Source: Atopsyche davidsoni (lineage: Eukaryota; Arthropoda; Insecta; Trichoptera; Hydrobiosidae). Taken from it: a stretch of 64,000 bases of DNA. Made by a program: the position numbers and the translations under genes. This document shows, in pieces, positions 22,966 to 35,717 of this stretch (positions are counted from its first letter, which is position 1; each line of letters opens with the position of its first letter). Where the stretch lies: positions 9,408,501-9,472,500 of the forward strand of contig JAILWY010000006.1 in NCBI GenBank assembly GCA_022113835.1, written 5' to 3'. Below the pieces are notes generated by a model that saw only the letters and a list, made by a program, of their open reading frames with translations, was not told the DNA's origin and did no database searches.

Positions 22966-25900
22966 ATTTAGACTAATTTTTTTAATTTGTGTAAGTTTCC
23001 ATATTTTATTTTATATAATTACCTTACATTTATGCCATGATAGGTTTTATATATTCAACGTTTTTAAAGAGTTTTTTTTTTAAATTGTGTGACTACTCTC
23101 CCTTACTTTGTAATCTCAGCCACACATGTCTGAACCAAGGTAAATCCTTACACTGCATTATGCATGTCATAAAATCACAAGGCACAGAAAACTTCAAAAG
23201 CTAAAACGTGACTATTTCCGATCCTAACGGATAACATTACCTCGTGGGAGGCGAGAAGCTTAGGTTTTGAATAATTAAAGGTATTTTTTAATCCTTTCAT
23301 GGGGATTTCTTCCCTTTTATAGGTCTCAAGAAGGCTGCCCGCAAATCGGGAAAGATATCTTGTACTCTGATCGTGAGATTCAAAAAATAAAACATCGCTA
23401 CAATTTACGAGACCTATTGCTAAATTTGCTGTTGAAGTAAACTTAATTATATATATACGCATTTTTTTTATAATCAGGCCCTTTAGTATCAAATAAAAAC
23501 ATTGTATTTATATGGATATACTTTTTTGATAATACCATAATGTCATTTTCAGGTAAATAAACCATAAGATGATTTCTGTAATCATTTAATTTAATAATAA
23601 AAACCAAATAAATTTTAGTTGAAAAATTTAATTTACAATTGTTTTATGTTTTATAAAAACATGAATTGGTTCAATAAATCATTTTTCTTTCCTATTTATA
23701 AGAAGAAAGAGTTCTTACGTTTTTATCCATACAGGTTTTATTTATTTAAAAATTATCTAATACTTCACTTAATATGAGTGTCTAAAAAGCATGTATTTGG
23801 ATTATATTTTTTCAGTCCGAGATAGTAAAGCTGATTTCAATTTAAAGCTCATCGTTATTAGAAATATTATACTTCTTGTTTATGTCATGGCTTCTGTTTA
23901 CATTAATCTTAGTTTAGTTACTACGTTTCGTTTAGACACAATGATACCACGAAGGCGAACTATCTAGAAGTTATAGCTCGCTTATTTACTATCATAAATG
24001 ATTAATGCTAACTTTAAACGTTTAGTTTCTTATGGTTTTAAAACTTAAAGGTGTATTGTAAAATTTACAATAATTGTGTGAAATAGTTGCAGAATCTCAT
24101 ATTATCCTGAACACTGTACTCCGTTATTTCCTTGTGGGAGGAACATACGAATCTGTGTCATTAATTATTTCCTATGCAGCTTTCGTGTTGAACTTTCCCA
24201 GGTTGCTTATTCCAATGCACTGATATATCTAACGTAGACTAGAAATCTTCACAAGTGAGAGTCTTACTTAAGAAAGCATCGTATATAAATATATTATCCA
24301 AGTATTATTATCCCCGCTTTTCTCATTCTGTTGCTTATGCATTGCGGCTGTTCTGTGCCCTGAGCGTATGTAAAGGATCGGTAATGAAGTAGTGGACTTG
24401 TAATAATTGAGCGGGGAGGTTATTGTTTTTGTGGCCAGCAATGTCTGCTCAGTACTAAACTTCCAGTTTAGCTCGCCCAAAGGATTAAGTCTATCCACAC
24501 TCTTAAGTCTCTCAGAGTCAATACGTTCAAAAGTGCTTAAAGCCTTACTGTCTTTTTTCGTTTCTTAAAAAATTCTGAATGTATGCTAGTACTTTTGATA
24601 TTTGAATATTGATTTATTGGCAATAAAAAAAAAAAATATTGAAGGTAACAAGGATGTAAAAAGCATTTAACAATCTCCCTTTCAAAAGATGCCATGCGAT
24701 TTGTATAAATACACAGATTTTTTTTATTATTAATATCTAACTATCAACAAAGTATACCGGTAGTATTAAAATAAATATGACTTCTTTTAGATTTATGATA
24801 TGGTTTTTTATTTACGAAAATATAGTAAATAATAAATTTTAATTTACTCGGTAGTACTGCCTATATAAGAAAATACTCATAAAAGACAGGTTCCTTTGGC
24901 CTAATCTCATCCATCAGAGGCATTCAAGACTCGTCTCTTATCAACACTTCATTAATTCATATGCACCCGTTCTGAGTGCAGTACAAACTGCAGGTTTATC
25001 ACATCAGATGCAGTCGATTGTAATTAAGATACGGCACAAGTGCTTAGTCAACAACCGGTGAGAAGAGCGTGGATAAATGCATTTTAAAATAAACTACCTG
25101 CAGTTTCTAATCGAGTAAGGAGACCTAAAGCAATGTTTGTGTTATCAGGTAATTGATAACAGGTAAACGGAATCGATTCTTGTAATCGCTTCAGAGTTTC
25201 AGGAAGAGGAATATATAACCTGAGATAGAGTAATCTAAATCAATTAAAAAAAATATTATCTTGAAAATATTAAATATAAAACCTCTTATCATATTTCGAC
25301 CTAAGTATGATCAGTAATATACGAGTATATTACGTATTGAAGTTTTTTCCGCAGGTTATTTATAGCCAAACCGAATCTAAACCAACCAAACCTCTTGTAT
25401 TTTTAGGGCGAAGATGCCCCCCGAGGCTGTTATACTGGTCGCATGTCTATCCATAAAATTCTTGGATGTGTATCGATTAAAACATTTAATCTTTAATAAA
25501 AAAGAGCGATTACAATCGCTCGATAAAGTACGAAGCTCGCTGAGGACGTAAAGGCGGCTATGATTAAAAAAATCTACCTTTACCTACTAACTCTAGAATA
25601 TAATTTAACTGTCAGAAATTTAATTTAAAAAAAATCTTTGTTTAATCGAGCACTTTTTCCTATTTAGAGCAAAAAGGTTGATTCATAGATATTTTATGAT
25701 TTCACTATAAAAAATGTCGCTTCATATTTGGGTCTTATAAATTATATTTGTTAATATTTTTTGATAATGACTTTGTGTGGGTCAAAAAATGCCAAAACAA
25801 TAGGCTTTTAATAATAAAAAAATATTTAATCAATTCTCTTTCAGTATATACTCTAAAAAAACATATCTCTACGGTTAGAATATATATAAAATTACAACGA

Positions 25901-26156
25901 AAAATATCAATTTCATTTGCATTGTGAATTTTTTTTTTTTATATATTCGTATTAGTACTTGTGTTAATAATACACAATGGTGGAAGCTGTAAAAGTTTCA
26001 ACTTTGTTTAGTTTACTATGGCTTCAAAGAGCTCTTATAAATATAAAGCAATGTCTGAATAATTCTGTGAAATACATTTGCTTTTCATCATTTTTTAAAA
26101 CAATTTCATTTTTTCTATTTATGTTAATATTTTTTATGAATTTTTCTTGTTTTCAG
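22966..26156. other. Mostly AT-rich sequence; putative intron upstream of the secreted-protein exon
   Basis: No transposon or exon is supported. TCATTTTCAG|GTAAAT at 23552|23553 is a weaker recursive-splice-like junction. A moderately complex block lies at about 24880-25100. A perfect 8-bp stem, GAGCGATT-AC-AATCGCTC, lies at 25504-25521. The 105-codon minus frame at 23175-23492 has no recognisable domain. Confidence 0.4.
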
Positions 26157-26277
26157 GATAACTTCAGAATGGAGAAGAAGCGGAAGCTGTTTGCATTTAC
26201 TGCGGTTTTGGTTTTGTCTCGCTGCAGCTTTGCCCAGGAAGACGTGGAGAAGGATTCCCGATACATTTCACATCCAG
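26157..26277 (+). CDS. Exon of a putative secreted-protein gene: short leader and signal peptide (CDS from 26169)
   Basis: A textbook acceptor (TTTTTCTTGTTTTCAG, ending 26156) precedes the exon. A donor GTATGT starts at 26278. The ATG at 26169 has A at -3 and G at +4, a favourable start context. The encoded N terminus is a clean signal peptide: basic MEKKRK, a hydrophobic core LFAFTAVLVL, then SRCSFA with predicted cleavage before QED. An acidic segment follows and ends at ISHP. The exon ends one base (G) into a codon. The larger open frame from 25977 reads through the intron and is not the real start. The protein family is not recognised. It is the best-supported host exon in the window, though splicing is inferred from sequence only. 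Confidence 0.6.
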
Positions 26278-28382
26278 GTATGTTTTTAAAGTGTGGTTAT
26301 CAGTGAAAAAGCTTCTTGTGCTTCTACAAAAGCTTTTTATACTATGTGTGCTTATTTGGCAGAATTCGTACACTTTTATTATAAAATAACTTTTTTATTA
26401 TTGAAGCTTGAAGATCCGAATATAAGTTTCTATTGGTGCGCCATTATGAATAGTATTTTTTTTTCTTTAAGGTAGTTACAGATAATACTAATCTTTATTG
26501 ACAGCATACATTTATAATTTATAAAATTGCAAAGTATAGTTGAATATTGTTGAAATCTAAAATTTAAAACTTATGATTGTATGGTTACTTTTGGGATAAT
26601 GAATGAATGTATACTAATAATTTCTACGTTTACCTTGGATTTTTTAAACGTATTTTTACTTTTATAGCTATTTTATCAAAACTATAAATTGATTCACACA
26701 ATATATATAATAAATAAATATTTTGTAGGTTACTGGATATTTCTTAACTCGAATTGTATATTATTAAAAATCTAATAACCCTGGGATGCAATGAAGTCTA
26801 CGTAATTATATTTCTACCTTTTTATACAGAAGCAAGAGCGAGATAAGATATTAAAATACTCTATACTTTAAAAACCATTAGCCTAGAACCAATCGTAAAT
26901 AATCATCGTTTCGCATTGAATAGAAACCTGCAATAATTATTAGAGTTGTGTTTCTCTCATAAAACATTACGTTTGGATAAAACTTCAAAGTATTCATCTT
27001 ATATCATCGAATGTATTAAAATTTCACACACAGCAATTTTGACCATGAACTTTTATATTTCACGAACCAACAAAAATCTCTTAAATATCAACTGCGGACA
27101 AAGAAGCTTTGCAGAGTAACGGAAATAATATCTTAGATTAACGAATCAATTTATTTATTTTATTGATATCCGCCGCACCTCCAAGTGCAATTAAATTTTA
27201 CTTTTTTGGTAGTTATTGCGGAAATTGTTTTAATAATTCATTTGTTGAATCAATACATGGCACGAGCAATATAAAAATACACATATTGGTATAGTTGTAA
27301 TAAACATATATGCTGAAATAAAATGAATTTATATATATTATCAGTATATGTGGTTTATGGGGAAAAATTCTCGATTTTTAAGAGCGATTAATAAAATTTC
27401 AACAATTTTTTTTTTTTTTTTAAATATTCGCAAATGATGTCAGTTTTATTTATTCAATAAAAATTGTATGTTTTACTGTATAGGTTAATGTAAAGTTAGC
27501 TATAAATAAAAATGAAGCAATGGTACACTGGTTGAGAATCACTCCTGAGTCCGACTGGTGAAGTCTCGCAGGTACTGATGATTGGTTTAGTCATTACTCG
27601 ACTAACAACGTCATCGTTGGGCGTGAGGAAGCCGCTGGTCTCCGGTCACCGCATCGGACGTGATGGGAGAAGCAACTCCTCGACACGTACTTGCACCACC
27701 AGGCTTATACATAAATTCATAAATAGCAATAAAATCTCACTTAATCTATTCTGACCAGCTGTAAGTGCTTTTGAATGCCATGTGAATGGTATAATAATTA
27801 TTTATATTATAATATATCCTAGATTGTAAGGAAAATTGTGAAATCCTGTATTACCAATGAATATCATGAGAATATGCAGAGAGAAAATAAATAAGGTGTT
27901 ATAAATTATATAAGCATCTTGTGGGTTTGACTGCCATTAGGAATTAAACACGAACTTAAAACATGTATTAGATATTCTTAAAATTCCTGCACTATCAAAT
28001 TGTGAAGGTTCAGTGTGTGTTGTACCAGCAAATTAACTGATACACAAATATAAGGTTAACTTTGAACCTGAGAGCGATTTGGATGTTAAGAAAGGTGGTG
28101 TTTTATCATATTTCAATCAATGCGTTATTTCAATAATTTTTTTTATGGTGTGTTAGTACAATACTTCGAAATTAACTGAGTAGCATATTTGCGTGCCAAT
28201 CGTGAGTTCAATTAGTTATTTAAATATTTTTTAAAGTACATAGCAAATACAGCAGACGTATCAACTCAAATATCTGGCCTTTTTCTTGTGTAGTTTTAGA
28301 CTCGTTTAAATTATTTCTCGTTCGCGAAGTAAGCGTTATGGGAATACTTTGTGTTTGGAATTTATTATTTACCCATTTTCAG
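26278..28382 (+). other. Putative intron of the secreted-protein gene
   Basis: AT-rich, bounded by GTATGT and TTTTCAG. It contains a mixed-composition block at about 27520-27700 (CpG-bearing, unknown) and a long T tract near 27407. Confidence 0.35.
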
Positions 28383-28452
28383 GAAAGAGAATCATGGGCC
28401 GTAAAGCCTACTTGCTTTTAATGCAGATTGTACGGAGATCAAGAGATTGCCG
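28383..28452 (+). CDS. Candidate second coding exon, creating a Gly-Lys-Arg site
   Basis: The acceptor TTACCCATTTTCAG ends at 28382 and the donor GTAATT starts at 28453. Joined to the single G left by the previous exon, it reads openly through 70 nt: ISHP then GKRIMGRKAYLLLMQIVRRS. Without splicing the frame would hit a stop at the donor. The Gly-Lys-Arg directly after the acidic segment is the classic prohormone cleavage plus amidation signal, hinting at a peptide precursor. That is inference from one short motif. The exon ends two bases into a codon, which fits the acceptor at 31320|31321. Skipping this exon also keeps a frame through the alternative acceptor at 31346|31347. Confidence 0.35.
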
Positions 28453-28996
28453 GTAATTTCGCCGCCCACTTACTCCCAGAGGAGTCGGCCGTACAAGCAA
28501 GTGCTTGAAACTCTTTGAATTATTATATCTTGCAATAACACTGCCTGACTCACACTAACTGTACAATATATTGTAAGAATGCACATGATTCATGACTTAA
28601 ACCAAACAATATATTTATTTAGTAATATATTTGTTAAATCAGTAAAGAATATAACTCTTGATTCGGGTGAAAACAATTATGGGCATTATAAAAAAAAAAA
28701 TAAAGTAATTTTGATTTGATTATTTGAACACTGAGTATTAAATATTCTCATATCCAAATCGTACATTACGAATTATTAAAATAAAAAAATGAAGTTAACT
28801 TACTTGCGTTTAATTTCAATTCCATAAAAACAGGTCTTGGTGGTATATATATTTCTGATGAATTAATATAAACCGACTAGCTGCTGTTATACCGGGATAT
28901 ACCTGTTGCTAGAATTACAAGATCTTTACCTGTTGATTCGCTTTAACCTGGAATAAAAATTCCAGTATTACAATTTGATATCATTGCTTCGACAAA

Positions 28997-29060
28997 CCGT
29001 CTCGTGGTGTAATGGCTCGTGCACTTAATGTCTTGATTTCAGGTTAAAATTCAGGATAAG
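28997..29060 (+). repeat. tRNA-like relic, possible SINE head
   Basis: CTCGTGGTGTAATGGCTCG resembles an A box/D arm, and GGTTAAAATTC 26 nt later resembles a decayed B box. It does not fold into a full cloverleaf. Confidence 0.35.
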
Positions 29061-29741
29061 CAGTATTTTTTTAATGCTATAAAAAATAAATGTAATGGTA
29101 AAAATGCAGTATTTAAGAAATATAAAAGTTTAGTTCATTTATTCTCCCAGTTATTATTTCACTAATGTATTCAAAATTAACAACTAGCAACTGTTTTTCG
29201 GTACATAATAAACGTCAAAATACGCATATATATATTATGATTTTGCAAACATCTGAAATTATTTAAAACTGTAAAATAATACTATAATAATAAATGCCAT
29301 CAATAATCTAGTATTAAGGCATACTGAAAACGACTTTGTCATAGTTTTCAATAAGAATAACTTCAATGCTAGTATCAATTATACAAACGAATCGTGAACA
29401 TAAAAGATAATGGTTACTGCCCGGTTGCAACTTCGTTCGCAATGCAAATGGCCTTGAATGCTTCCTTCTTAGATATTTATTAGAATTATAGATATTAGAA
29501 ATCTCGAAAAACAAAACATACTACTAAGCTCAATACTCATGAAATCCTGTAATATGAACTTATATTTAATTTTTACAAATTCATTGATATCAAATGCGCT
29601 TCCTACAGCTGAAACAGAGTTTCTACATTTTATATGGTTAACTATACGTTACGATTACGGTTACGATGAAATTTAATTTCAATTTTATAGACTAAAACGA
29701 AACAAAGTACAATCCAACCACAATTTTTTTTTTGCTTAGAT

Positions 29742-29808
29742 GTGCCGCTTTCAGGTCGAAATCGACCCTTGGGGGTCGATTTCGTATAGACGACTTTGGG
29801 AATTCGTG
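29742..29808 (+). mobile_element. hAT-type element relic (3' end)
   Basis: The blocks CAGGTCGAAATCG, GGGGGTCGAT and CTTTGGGAA line up with the 3' end of the complete copy at 12182-12407. Only the distal part is preserved and the terminus is degraded. Confidence 0.65.
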
Positions 29809-29819
29809 TTGTAGACAAA

Positions 29820-30185
29820 TCACTTCAGCAGTGGCTCGCTGGCATGAAGCGAGTTGATATTATTGACATTTGCGAAACCTGCAATGGATTCACGTGAGGA
29901 CGTGCCAGTGGCCTCTACCAGCAGTTCCGTACATAATTACGGCACAAATCCAACTACTTCGTGCTCCATTGAAAGCTCACGGCATGACCGACCAGCGAGT
30001 CTCTCTTGACACATTTCATACGACTCTACTGTCGACGGGTGGATACAACGACGTAAATATTCTAGGACATATCTGCGGATTGTGAATCAATCATCCAAAT
30101 GTATTGTGCATAACGCATAACGTTCTCGTGACACCGGTGGGTTTCGAGCCTACACTCCGCAGCTATTGCGACTCGGTGCTCTATG
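29820..30185 (-). repeat. Mixed-composition block with a B-box-like end, possible long SINE
   Basis: On the minus strand, GTAGGCTCGAAACCCAC (about 30139-30155) contains a B-box-like GGCTCGAAACC. Upstream is GAGCACCGAGTCGCAATAGC, a plausible tRNA-like 5' part. The rest is GC-richer sequence with no coding assignment. It could instead be an unrelated conserved block. Confidence 0.3.
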
Positions 30186-30468
30186 ATATTTGAACTTCAT
30201 TGCCTTTGTAACAAGGCGAGAAAAGCTTATTTGACGTGATTTTTTTTGTATACCACATAAGCCTTTTTTTTGGTAGTAACTTATTTTTAAACCTGGGAAC
30301 AATTCATAATGATTTTTTTTTATATATAAAACATATTTTTGTGAATTTTATCATTTCACCGATTTTACTGTTTGAAAATCAAATAGAGTATAAGTTTTTA
30401 ATCAAGGAAAAAAATAATGGGAAAATCTCAAAAAAACAAATATTTAAAGCGATATCGGAATTCATATT

Positions 30469-30484
30469 CCTAACCTAACCTAAG
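30469..30484 (-). repeat. Short (CCTAA)n telomere-like tract
   Basis: CCTAACCTAACCTAAG, three units of the insect telomere repeat in CCTAA orientation. Confidence 0.7.
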
Positions 30485-31320
30485 CCCTATAGTTGGCAAG
30501 CAAACATGTTGTTTGCATGACTATGAAGCGGTTTTAAAATGATTGATCTCGATTCTGCTATTTTATGGTTTCTCTTTGAAATGACCACTTGTTAATTATG
30601 TGCGTTTGAATTGAAGTTATAAATCAGGTTATCGGTTAAGAGCTTCAGTTGTATTCTGGTTTATTGAATTACATTCCGTGTTTACAGTGGCCAGACCAAT
30701 TATAATTTCATTGAATTCCATGAATATATGTTCATTAATTAGACTTCTGGAAATGCTGCAGTTGCGTTCTGTTTGCCAAAGCAGTTCTCCGAATCCGACT
30801 CTCTTCTGTTGTCTGCAATACTGACAGAAAGTTTCTCTTCCTGCTTATTATCTTTATACATTAAGCCAAACTTTTACCGAACTACTTATAATCATTATGT
30901 TATGTGCATAGTATGTATAAATATTTAAAAAAATACTGATTAGTTATTAATAAAACTTTTTTGAAAAATAGTTCATGTAGAAAGTGCTTTAATAAATTAT
31001 GAATGAACCATTGAAATATTTTTTAGAATAAACGTTTTATATGTTTAACCTGTATTATGAATTTTTAAGGTAAAGTCAATTTATAAGTATACGATTATCT
31101 TTAACTGCGTAAATTGGATACTTCGATATTAAAAGTAGAATAGTATTCGTAGTAAAATCTTTTATGCTATCAATAAACATATGAAACGGCGAAAAAAAAT
31201 CCTCCCAGATATGTAACCGGAGAGGTGAGATAGAAATCTACCTGACTTAAATATTAAATGCACAAACTTGAACAGTATGCATATTTAAAATATTATTGAA
31301 GTGTTGCTTACATTCCTAAG

Positions 31321-31495
31321 GCAACTTTACTCATTTGTATTGCTAGTGGATAGTAGCAATCAGAGACCAGAACTAAATGTCTACACATTAATTAACCTCA
31401 TTAGGCATGCTCAGGCTCAGGTAAATAGCAAGTGCGTCTCACCTGTTGCAGGGATGAATATCCTGTTGGAAGCTGAAGCGAATGCCAATGCAGAT
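31321..31495 (+). CDS. Candidate third coding exon (alternative acceptor at 31347)
   Basis: Two acceptors lie close together: TTACATTCCTAAG ending 31320 and TCATTTGTATTGCTAG ending 31346. The donor at 31496 is the consensus GTAAGT. Starting at 31321, the exon continues the frame left by 28383-28452. Starting at 31347, it continues the frame left by 26157-26277 if the middle exon is skipped. Both give the same reading frame, with DSSNQRPELNVYTLINLIRH, then VNSKC and a run of Glu/Ala/Asn ending NANAD. The exon ends on a codon boundary. No domain recognised. Confidence 0.38.
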
Positions 31496-32237
31496 GTAAG
31501 TAATTGGTCTCGCGCATGACTATATGACTCGCAAAACTTGTTAGAGCATGAAGAAAATTCTCGTTTCATTTAAATACAGGTTTTTGACACATAAATAAAT
31601 TGTTACAAAAATATATCATCAATTAAAAAGTTAAAAAAAACAAAAACATTAATAATCTTAGAAAAAAAAAATTTAAGGCATTTAATTATTAAAAATAGAC
31701 CCAGTCAAGCGTTTGAGGTTCTAAGAAAAAAATTGAGTTATGCTTTTAAAGTTTATACTACACGACTTAATCATATTGATATTTTAAATATTTTTAATAA
31801 TATAATATTTAGATAAATCACGTATATAAGATATTAAACAAGATCTTTATTACACACACAGTTGTTTCTTAATATCTAAAACAAAGCAAATATAGCAAAT
31901 GTTGAAAACTTGAATGTTTTTATTAACCCACACTTTCCTCTCACAGCATATTTTGGTATAAAATATTCATTATAATAAGCGGCCGTGAAATTATATTCAT
32001 AATAATGATGATCTATTCTTTAATATGGAAACTCCTATTAAAAAAAACACCTACCTACAAATACCTTTTATAAATCAATTATATAGGATATTCATTATCA
32101 AATAATTAATCTATCGTATTATATTACACGATATAAGCATTAGGAAGGTATCTTGATTCATAGTGTTTATAAAAATAATAATATTTACTTATGAATAACA
32201 GTATTTGCATATTTAATCTCTGTATATTATATTCCAG

Positions 32238-32273
32238 CATAATTGGCCAGGAGAGCACGACTCGGTCGTATAA
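32238..32273 (+). CDS. Candidate last coding exon with stop codon
   Basis: The acceptor CTGTATATTATATTCCAG ends at 32237. In phase with the preceding exon it encodes HNWPGEHDSVV and a stop at 32271-32273. The four-exon model totals 390 nt (129 residues). The shorter three-exon model gives 97 residues. A poly(A) signal AATAAA follows at 32418. The predicted product is a small secreted protein of unknown family. Confidence 0.38.
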   Translation, partial: HNWPGEHDSVV

Positions 32274-32417
32274 GTGTCTGGCACGCGGTAGTTGATTTTG
32301 TACAGTGAATACCTATTGTTAATACGAATTGATAGTTGATGCCAGTGGCGTGGAGTATTATACTCATGTGTTATTTAATTAATATGTACTCATCACCATA
32401 TTTTTTGCAATGAAACC

Positions 32418-32423
32418 AATAAA
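32418..32423 (+). terminator. Poly(A) signal AATAAA
   Basis: The first AATAAA after the candidate stop at 32271-32273. It would give a 3' untranslated region of roughly 165 nt. AATAAA is common in AT-rich DNA, so support is modest. Confidence 0.35.
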
Positions 32424-32439
32424 AAAAAAATCTTCTACA

Positions 32440-35290
32440 CATATTATGACTTGGAAAATGAGAGCTCTCTTGTTACGTTAAATTGAATTTTAAATAAAAC
32501 CCATGCTTGCTATTTTCTGTTACTTGATTTGTAACCGAGGTGGTATAGATTTTAGTTAAAGTTTAACTTTGTCTTTAGTTTTAGGTTACTTAAAACTAAC
32601 CAGTAAGGTCTCTAATTGTTATTCTGTAAATTAAAATTTTGCAGACAGGTTGGCTTGCATATAATCTGAATATTTGATCAGTCTTAGTACAAATTAAATG
32701 TGTGATTGAAATCATTTGTGTTATTTTAATTTATATTTTGGCTTATACATGAAATATTGCTTAAATGTTTATTTTTAAAAAATAAATTACGTGTCGGTTA
32801 AAATATACATTTTTCAATACTTTGCCTTTCTTGCACTTATATTAGGAAATACTTAAAATAATTCTGAATTTCCTACACGTTTAAATGTATGTTTTTTTTA
32901 ATATTAAATTTTTCTTATATTATTAAATATTTGGGACTTCAGTATGAATCTTCGTATTTTATATAATGTTTATATTACATTTGATGTATTTTGCCTCTAC
33001 GCTCTTGTAAGAAACGAGACCTTTGTTATGGATTCTAAAGGTGTTGAGTTAGCAAGAACTAAAGGTGTCAATTCTTATCAGTACCGTACCACCCAGGATT
33101 GCACATGTGCTGTTGCAAAAGCAAAGACCCGCATCGTCCTAAGCATTGCCCCTTACAAATCGATTTCAATGTAAATACGCAAACTAAATCTATGACATCA
33201 AACGTTTGGAAAGTTTCAAAAAGTTCAGATTAAACTGAAATTTACTGAGGCATGCAGTCTAAGTAGGCAAAAAATCAGTGAATACTTTGTTAATATCTAT
33301 TTAAAAGATATTATTGAAATCCAATTAAAATTGTTGTATTTTACAATTGTGAAATATCTTGGCCGTGAAAAGTAATCAACTGAAAATAAATTAAATTTAA
33401 TAAAGCTTTAAGAAAATCTTTATATTTTTGTTTGTATGGGCTCACCACTGAGTTTTGTTATATTTTTTATGTAAATTATGAGTTGTAATATTAATGTTTT
33501 ATTATTTGTGCAAGTAACAGTGTACTTCTACCAGTAATCTATATTTACTCACAATATAGTATTTACCAATATAAAAATACGACCAATCACACCCGGACAT
33601 AAAATCAGTAAGATCAGCCCAATTTCGTGTTTTCTTGTTTCAAGTTTGGATTAAAACACACCTTTGTAAGTCACCTGAACAAATAAATCTCATTGATTCG
33701 AATAGCTTACCTTATTTGAAGCGCTTGAGATAATCTCCCCTTTCAGGCCACATAGCAAAGTGACAGCGTGAAGATAAGGGATTTTATACAACGCTGAGAA
33801 AGCTGGTATATCAAATACACGTAATAAATATACGCTGTCGGTATATCAAAATACATTGTATTCTGATGATTAAAAATGCGATTTATAGAAATATAATTAT
33901 AACAAAGCATGACCATAATGATTTTCTGAATGTCCTTTATGCTGCGTTTAAGTTTCGGGACCGGTCAGAAAAGTCTGAAAACAAAACCACTTCAGAGCAT
34001 AACTCACAAGAAATCTCAAGATAATCTTACAACAATGGCAATCCAAGAACACATGTTTTTTTAAGTCTGAGAAAATATATTTTAAGGCATGCACTGGCTC
34101 ATTGTCTGTATGGACTGCTTGCCATCGATATAATGTATGCAAGTAGATAAGAAAGTCTCCATTAAAATTAATAGAGCTGTCTATAGTAACATCTCTGTCA
34201 CGTATTCAATCGATTTCCAGAAGATGATGGATAGATGGACGTATTATGTGTAAGTGGTGGAAAATGCCTGCATTATAAACCTATAAATGACTATACTATA
34301 TAAATTTACTGGTGAATATGCTAAGAATTACACAGTATATAAGTTATTATAAAAAATTGAAAAAATATCAACAAATCAACAAATCGACAAATGAAAACTT
34401 AATAAAGTCCTCTGATTTTTTAAAAATTATTTATATACATATATTTTCGTTTTTATTTATTTTTTTGAATTGGTGACTCTATTAAAACGTGGTATTTATG
34501 TAAATATAAAACATTCAAAGCTTTGTATTTTACGAAAACGGGAAACATATTTTTATTTCTAGTATGATTATATAATTCTTGAAGACGGTTCAGATATTTT
34601 TCTGAAACCTTAACCAAACCAACTCCATAAAATCAACAAGATGAGTGCTCAGAGAGGTGCGCTTGTTATAAAATAGTGAATAGGTATATTCTTTCTCTTC
34701 ACTGAAAATATCTCCAGCAACGAGTATTCGCAATCATCTGATTGAATATTTTCTGCGGATAGTGGAAAGTAAACCACATTTTCACCTACAGAGGCTCAAG
34801 ACTGTTAGTCAAGGGGTGGGGGTTTAAATCCAATTAGTGTCCAAGAAAAGGTTTAAAGTAGATTTCTTACCCTTTAATGTGTGTATCGTTTACCTTGAGG
34901 ACCTCCAACACGTCCCAGTACAATCGCAAACCGAGCGATAAATTGTATCGCGTTTGGCGCTGTTGGCCAACTTTTTTGCGATTTTTCTGACAAAATACCG
35001 AAAAATTCCTGAAAATTTACCAACCAGTTGGGGATTGTACTATGCCTTAAAACTTATAAATATAGAAATAATTCGCCTTTATTGAAGAATTTTTACAATG
35101 CTATTAAATTATTGATTCACTCATGAAACTACAAAAAAGTTCTCGATAGTTTTTTTAGAAGCATTTATATCAAAGGGTCATGGTGGTTGAAATGGCTATG
35201 CTCGTAAAAAAATATTCAGTCTCAGTTTCACATGAGATATAATAAATATTTTTATTATTATAGTTTATTATCCCTGATGTATATTCCTAG
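32440..35290. other. AT-rich intergenic stretch, nothing firmly recognised
   Basis: A moderately complex 33000-33170 segment has a + strand frame (RNETFVMDSKGVELARTKGV) of unknown nature, possibly repeat-derived. A tRNA-like trace near 34800 (TTAGTCAAGGGG, GGTTTAAATCC) is too compact to call. No other support. Confidence 0.4.
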
Positions 35291-35309
35291 TAAATAACGT
35301 ACACACAAC

Positions 35310-35460
35310 CTCACGTACTGCAGCCTACCTGGATCGCTTTTGCGGTTACCTGCGTGTGGTGATGGTAAACTTGATGTAGCACCCACCGCTGGATCATGAT
35401 GGACTTCTAAACCAGGAAAAGGTGAGTAATGATCTAATTCCCTGTGGTTTCGTCCTTCCG
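35310..35460. other. Mixed-composition block with consensus-like splice donor
   Basis: Less AT-rich than its surroundings. It contains GAAAAG|GTGAGT (donor at about 35422) and, upstream, ACTGCAG|CCTACC. The frame between these is stopped early. The overall look is of a repeat fragment, but a non-coding exon cannot be excluded. Confidence 0.3.
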
Positions 35461-35690
35461 TGAATTATATATAATATCTAATGCGAATAGAGAAGAAAGA
35501 GATTTTAGCGACAGATCATAGAACCGAACCGCCTAAAGCTTTTTCTCGTACATACGTATTTTATATAAAACATACACAATAATAAAGTAATCATTCTAAA
35601 ACCTGTTCGCAAATTTTGGCAGACGTTGTTATTAGATGACTTGGTTTTTTGGGTGTTAAGTTGTTTGAAGATTTCACTTTTCGACGATTC

Positions 35691-35717
35691 GGTCCCCGTG
35701 CTTGAAAATCGGGGACC
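35691..35717. other. GC-rich hairpin
   Basis: GGTCCCCG and CGGGGACC form a perfect 8-bp stem around an 11-nt loop. Role unknown. Confidence 0.6.

Larger units (their letters stand above)
28453..31320 (+). other. Putative intron with repeat relics
   Basis: Bounded by GTAATT and CCTAAG. It contains a tRNA-like relic (28997-29060), a hAT relic (29742-29808), a mixed-composition block (29820-30185) and a telomere-like tract (30469-30484). Confidence 0.3.

Noticed and set aside
23175..23492. 105-codon minus frame
   Set aside because: No family features. Acceptor and donor pairing not convincing.
23541..23560. Third recursive splice-like junction (TTTTCAG|GTAAAT)
   Set aside because: Short pyrimidine tract, weaker donor and no good downstream donor. 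It could be real but is not distinguishable from chance here.
25977..26306. 109-codon frame as a single-exon gene
   Set aside because: The signal-peptide part begins at 26169 behind a strong acceptor. The upstream and downstream parts are AT-rich intron read-through.
34790..34840. Possible tRNA-like A and B boxes
   Set aside because: The boxes are too close together for a tRNA or SINE head and no fold can be drawn.
35446..35456. GTTTCGTCC, complement of a hammerhead GGACGAAAC word
   Set aside because: No CTGATGA core at the right distance on the minus strand.
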